Origin: Varanus komodoensis
Taxonomy: Eukaryota; Chordata; Lepidosauria; Squamata; Varanidae
Reading direction: 5' to 3'
Assembly: GCF_004798865.1 (NCBI RefSeq)
Contig: NW_025335468.1
Span: 4,479,587-4,543,586, forward strand
Length of the DNA stretch: 64,000 nucleotides
Under the pieces are notes generated by a model. That model had not been told where the DNA came from, did not search any database, and worked only from the letters and a program-made list of their open reading frames with translations. Shown here in pieces: positions 58,601-64,000 of this stretch (position 1 is the stretch's first letter; the number at the start of each line of letters is the position of its first letter). A program made the translations under genes and the position numbers.

Positions 58601-61600
58601 TGCTGCCTGGTATAGTCCAAAACAGAGGCACCCGTGTGCACCTGAGCTTCATATTCCTTGTTGGTCGCTTCCTGGTCCACGAATTGCAAGAGACCTTCCG
58701 GACATAATTTTCAATTTGCAATTTGCAATTACATAATTGTAACAAAGTTATAGGAGAACGATCATGAAAGAGGTGAACTCGAAAACACCAGAGAAAAGTG
58801 AAACACAAAACAAAATCGAATGATTTTTCTTACCTGGTGATTGTTGCCTAGTGCAGGAACTTTTAAGTGCGATCTTTTGCAGGAATTATTGGAGTCTAAT
58901 GTGCACTTTTAATTTAGTATGCAATTTAGGTTTTTTGCAGTTAGCTTGAGCAAAAAGTTACAATGAAGATTTCAGCTAATCCTCACATCTAAACTATTTG
59001 TTGAATTATCAACTGCCTTCCAGTTGCACTCTGCCACACAGCTGGTTGCATGGCAGGAAGAGTGCAGGTGGTTTGCATGTGTGTGCAGTTCGGGTTACAC
59101 ATGTTTTCATGTAATAGTGACCTATCATTTTATGCATATTAGCTGCTTCTCCCATGTGGTTCGCAGCACCTATCTTATGGTATCAAGCATAGGTGAATTG
59201 AATATGAGTGGAGAGGATAAAGTGCAGGGATCTCAATTTACAATCTACTGTAGCAGCCTTTCCAAACAATTTGTAACACCTCTGGGTATTTCTCCCCTCC
59301 CATTTTATGACGAGATTCTTAGAATCGGGGTCAACAAAGATCTATTGCATTTGTACTGCCTGTCCGTGCAGAAATGCAAAACCCTTGGGAGGAGTGTGGC
59401 GAGTGCCTGCAGCGCTTCCTCTCTCCGCTCATCCTCAAATGAACAGCGTGGCAAGCGCATTACATAAAAGCAGGCTTTCGGCACATCGTGGTGACAGTGG
59501 CGGCGGCTGCATTCCAGAGGACAGGACGCCTGGCAGGGAGCTTTCGGGCTAAAAGACCAATCATGCGTAAGGGATCTGTGTACAACACACAGGCATGGTA
59601 TATAATGGCTACAGACTAGTGGCCCTTACCTCACTTCATAGGAATGGGGTGGGATAGCAGCACTTGAATAGGGCCTTGGGGAAATGCCAGCTTTAAATGG
59701 GCTACTTCTGCGTCCACTTCTGCTCTCTTCCCTTCACCATTCCATGCTCAATTGTCCCTGTCCTTTCTCCCCGTTTCACCTAATTTCGTTCTGCCTCTTC
59801 CTCACCTTCTATCCCCTCCACATTCTCCTTCTGCCATCTCTTCTGCCACCTCATCTTGCCATGCTGTGTTCCTTTTTGGATATTGGGCAGGGTAAAAATT
59901 TAATCAATACTCTGTTTTTGCAAACCCAAGAAGTCTGGTCCTACTTGCTAAAGATCAGCATTGGTGATGCAGTGGGATTAATGTTCTTTTGACAAGCAAC
60001 CCAAATCCAGTTTTGGACATCATCGTGTCAGTCACGTAGCTTTTCAGGCTAAGTCATCTTATTACTACAGCTCTCCCCATCACTAGGAGGTAGCAGGCAT
60101 GACTATTGCAGGAGGACCCCACCCTGCATTTGGCTGGAGGATTTACAAAGGGGGCAACAGGAAAATAGGAGTCAACAGAGACCAAACCTTTTCACACGAG
60201 TAGGAGATTTGCACCCCAGTAGATTTGGGCTGATTTCCCTGATATAACTATTGAGCTGAGCTAAACGGGAGATTGCTGAAGCAAGAGAAGCCCATGACTT
60301 CTTTGTTTGTTCCTATACAGAAAGATTACATTAGAGTTTTCTCTATGGCTTTGCCTTTGAAATGGATTTGATACAAACAAACAGGCCCAGGACTTGTTGG
60401 GGCTGCTGTAAAATTTCAGAGTGGCCCCATTACACTAGCTTCAGTTTCTGATTTCATGCTAGCAACAGTGGTGGGAAACGCCTTCTAAGCAACAGAAAGA
60501 TACAGGATATTTTGGAGCTGGCAATTCTTACTTCGCTCACTTCACAAAATGAAGGGTGTGCTAAACTGTTTCTGTTTGCATTGTCTGTGCTCTCACTCTC
60601 TCCAGATTATTTAATTATTTCCTCCCTTGGTCACTGTAGACTTGTCCGTCTGATCCAGTTAATTAGCTGCTTCAAACATGTATCCTTTTCTCTTTCTACC
60701 GGCACATCTCCTTTAGATGCCATATGCTTGAGTGATTCTCATACACATGTGTTATAAACACTTTCCTTTCCGTCGGAAGAGAAAAATATTCCAGGCTTGC
60801 AGAGAGTTCTTTTTAAAACTTTATTGCAATGAAGGGAACAGAAAAGAATGGTTTCTTTCCCATTTTTCTGTTCACCTGAGCACATGTTCACACACCCCTT
60901 TTGAACACTGCTCCTGGCCGCTTGTTCCCTCCTCCTTTCCCCTAATTGGCTAATAGGGTACTGAGAGGTTACACTCTCTCCGACTGCCTACTCCTCGCTG
61001 CCCCAACACCAGCCCTTCTTCCCAATCCAGCTCTGCCCCCATGGGCTACAATAGGCTCATTGTTTATTGACAAGCTGGGCAGAACAAAATCAGGAAGTAT
61101 TTGGCCCTCCTACCTACGCCTGTTTCCCCATACCTTGTGCTATCTGATTTTGGCCCCTCCCCTCCTTTGGGCTAAGTAATTTTCTTTGTTATCTTTTAAA
61201 ATCTCTTTTACTCCCTTGTTTCAAACCATCCTTTCACACCTATCACATGCCAAGCAAAAGAAAGTGCTTCTGCAATCAGGATATGTTATGTACATTAATT
61301 TATCCTGCTTCCAAGAGGAAGTGTTTCAAAGAATTAAGATGCATTTATCTGTTAGCCCCTACCCTCTCTCTATATATAGCAATAAGAGTCATGCCCAAAA
61401 AAAAAAAAAAAAGTTGGCAACCCCAGATACTCACTTCATTTCTATTTTAAACCCTTTTGGGAAGGAATTTCCACCACTTCCCTGAGACATGTATTCTCTG
61501 TTGCCTATTTATTCTTGCAATTCAGACATGTTTCTTGATCTCCCATCTAAATTGGCTTTGTAAACACTGAAGCTACTATTCTTCCTATCCCATCACAACA

Positions 61601-63697
61601 CTAGCTTCCTCTTACTTTCAGCATCTTGCTCACTTGTACATCTTCATGCAGCACTTTCACTGCAAGAAAACACTAGTGGGTCTTGGAATCTGAAAGTGGG
61701 GTGGAGGGCACAGGCCAATATTTTTGTACAGCACAACTACACCCCTTTGCAGGAGTGTAGTAAGCTTATTGGTTAATCCAGGGCTGCTGGCATACATGCT
61801 GAGTAATACCACTGAAGTCATGGAATTACAGTGCTTTAAAACCACTGTAAATGAGATTAGACTCGGGCTAATTGTCTTTTGCAAGGATTTTGCAATGACC
61901 AAGCCAAAAGTCTTAGATCTCTTGACATGCATTAAGAATACGCATACATTCAGCCCTTCCCTTGCATACCAGCAAAGAAGAGAACTCAGTTTTGACCATG
62001 AGCAATGGGGTAAACATTTGTCTGGTGGCCACTGCAGCTGTATTTCACTGCAGTGTGATAGGCAGATCTAGCAAGGAATGGCGTTCATCCAGGGAAAAGA
62101 CTGCTGGCTTTGGGGAATCAAAACCTTGCTCAAGGTTGGAACACAAGCCATGCTGATGCCGTCCTGGACAGTTTATCTGTGTCTGCCTCTGCCTACTAAT
62201 GGATATGAGAACAATGACGCACTTCCACCTGTGCTGAACCTACAACTATGTTGGGATATGGCATTGTTCACTGGTGTGAAGCTAATCTTGATACATCTGT
62301 AAGAAAGTGTATCTTGGTCATGGGACAGGCATCCCGACAGAGCAAATCCCCTCTCCTCCTGCAGACCGCCAGGTGTCCCCCAAATCTGTTCTGGAGGAGT
62401 AGGGATGTGTGTGTGCTGGAAGGGCTCTACAGGAGCAGGAGGGGAAGGGAAACCCCTCTATGCACTTGGAAGTCTTGACACATAATAATTGGAAATACTC
62501 ATAGATCACTGAAGACTTTATCTCAGTTACAAAGAGCAAGAACCGTGGTATTTTTAGTTTTAATTGATGGGGTAGTCAGTGTCCATGTGGAAAGGAAGCA
62601 CCTTGAAAAGAATGGAAGGGAGCTAACACCCATTTCATTCCACTAGGGTGCTGTCCTGGACATTGGTATCATAAAACCAGAATCTCACAAAGTGAAGTCT
62701 GTTGCCCCCTTCTCAAAGACAATCAAAAATAGTCCAATCTTGAAGCTTAGGATTTATATAAAAGATGCAGTGCTGGTAGCACTACTCAGTAAAATCATAG
62801 TCTTTTGCTCATTCAGCTTGACCCACAGCTTGAGAATAAACTGAACACACAAATCTAACTTAAAATGGACTACCATGACTGGGAGCAGCTCTCCAAATTG
62901 CAAGGCAGCAGGTGGGACTGGTTAAAATCCAAGACTAAAACTGGATTTCAACAAGCTGCCACTAGGAAAGTTGAAATGATTATATTTTCTCATTTGCCAC
63001 AATCTTTTCATGGACTCTCCTGATACAAAATCTCGTGATCTTACACTGAGATTTTACTTTCTTGAAGCAAAAGTATTTCCTAACTAACCGTCTGGCATAA
63101 TCATCACTCTCATGGTTTATGGGATTCCTCCCCTCGCCGCCTTTCTCCGCATTTACCCATGCAATGACCAACAGCAAGGTAGGTTAAAGGCTGAAGGATA
63201 GCAGGATGCACAGGACCACCCAGAGAGCTTTGTGGCCGAGCAAGGACTGACTCAGAAGGACAGCAGCCTGAGAGAGCAATGATGGGTTTCTAATGTTGCA
63301 CCTTTTGCATTTGAAACAGACCTAATAGTGAGATCATGATTACAGTTTTAACTGGTGAAGCTTTTATTTGCATTTTTGAGACTCACAGAGAAATTTTGAA
63401 GCACAGAAATACAAATGAAAGGTCTATGACAGTTTACGTGGGAAATGTGTCTGTAGTTCTAATTATCCCAGTGTTTAGCTGTGCGTGACATATTCTGGGG
63501 AACACATTGGAGTTTGGAATTGATTCAGTTCTTCTGATTGAAGACAATGGGTTGGTTTTTAGTCAAAGCCAAAGTATATTTTGCAGTCCAGGATGACAAG
63601 ACATCAATTGCTGTAATGTGCAGTAAATAAATTTCCACAATTCTCAGCAAAAGGTGCAAATACTATTACTGGTAGATTATGATATTTAATTGTTTCA
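58601..63697. other. Intergenic stretch to the right of the CpG island
   Basis: No exon or RNA gene recognised. A poly(A) run lies at 61397-61412. No part of PHRF1, the next gene in the mammalian order, was found (no RING or PHD zinc-finger pattern in any frame). Confidence 0.45.
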
Positions 63698-63795
63698 CAG
63701 TACAATCCTATATGTGTCTACTCAGAAGTAAGCTTATTTGAGTTCAATTGGATTTACTCCCTGGTAACAGGGTACAGGATTGTAGCCTTAACTAA
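63698..63795 (+). repeat. Squamate dispersed repeat ('ctactcagaagtaagc' type)
   Basis: Reads 'cagtacaatcctatatgtgt', 'ctactcagaagtaagcttat', 'ttgagttcaattggatttac', 'tccctggtaacagggtacag' and 'gattgtagcct'. This is the widely scattered squamate element 'caatcctatacatgtctactcagaagtaagtcccattgagttcaatgg'. Its mobilisation mechanism is not evident here. Confidence 0.7.
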
Positions 63796-64000
63796 CAAAA
63801 TCATATATTAATAAATTTATTTAGTGAGATATTCATGAACAGTTTCCTTATTTCAGTCATGTTTCCATCATTGCCCTTTAATCATAAAACAGATTTTTTC
63901 CTGGTCTAGAGGGCAACTGCAGAAAATGAACATGGGCATCTTGTTGGAAATATTTAGTAATGTATTTATAGCTAACTCAGTCATGTCTTATCTTTCAATG
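63796..64000. other. Window end, nothing recognised
   Basis: A+T-rich sequence without a feature that I can support. Confidence 0.5.

Noticed and set aside
57221-58736. Several open frames of 140-190 codons on both strands in the CpG island.
   Set aside because: Long frames are expected in GC-rich DNA; they overlap one another on both strands, have Arg/Pro/Ala-rich composition and no domain, and are interrupted by a clear splice donor.
58601-64000. Search for PHRF1 exons expected from mammalian synteny.
   Set aside because: No RING, PHD or Arg/Ser-rich coding sequence was found; the gene probably begins to the right of the window.

Overview
The window is vertebrate nuclear DNA, most likely from a squamate reptile (lizard). 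The evidence is the repeat landscape: tRNA-headed SINEs of the squamate type in both orientations, CR1 LINE 3' tails, a 5S rRNA-headed SINE with a CR1-like tail, hAT-type MITEs, and very large, gene-poor introns with lowercase-GC sequence and one sharp CpG island. The species cannot be named from this sequence alone.

Layout. Positions 1-19.5 kb hold no gene that I can support, only repeats. The + strand gene RASSF7 follows: one non-coding/coding exon junction at 19536, then four coding exons (19587-19689, 23662-24569, 29969-30173, 32967-33088) that splice in perfect phase into a 445-residue Ras-association plus coiled-coil protein. Its last residues closely resemble those of RASSF8. From 36.4 to 40.0 kb the + strand carries five exon-like segments, each open in only one frame and all phase-compatible, which may be an unrecognised gene. 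At 50.5-50.8 kb the - strand has a 78-codon reading frame whose 3' half has a coding-like third-position bias.

The clearest non-coding gene is MIR210 (- strand, hairpin 56261-56333), with both mature arms intact. Upstream of it on the - strand are a strong acceptor (exon 56330-56413) and a CpG-island first exon whose donor lies at 57523/57524. These look like the MIR210HG host transcript. RASSF7 on +, followed by MIR210 on - from a CpG island, is the arrangement I know from human 11p15.5, so the microsynteny is old. The donor of host exon 2 lies inside the base of the pre-miR-210 hairpin, so splicing and Drosha cropping should compete for the same RNA. The island holds CCAAT boxes, an octamer and ACGTG cores, which fits the known HIF control of miR-210.

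From 58.6 kb to the end there is only repeat-bearing intergenic sequence; PHRF1, the expected next gene in the mammalian order, is not visible.
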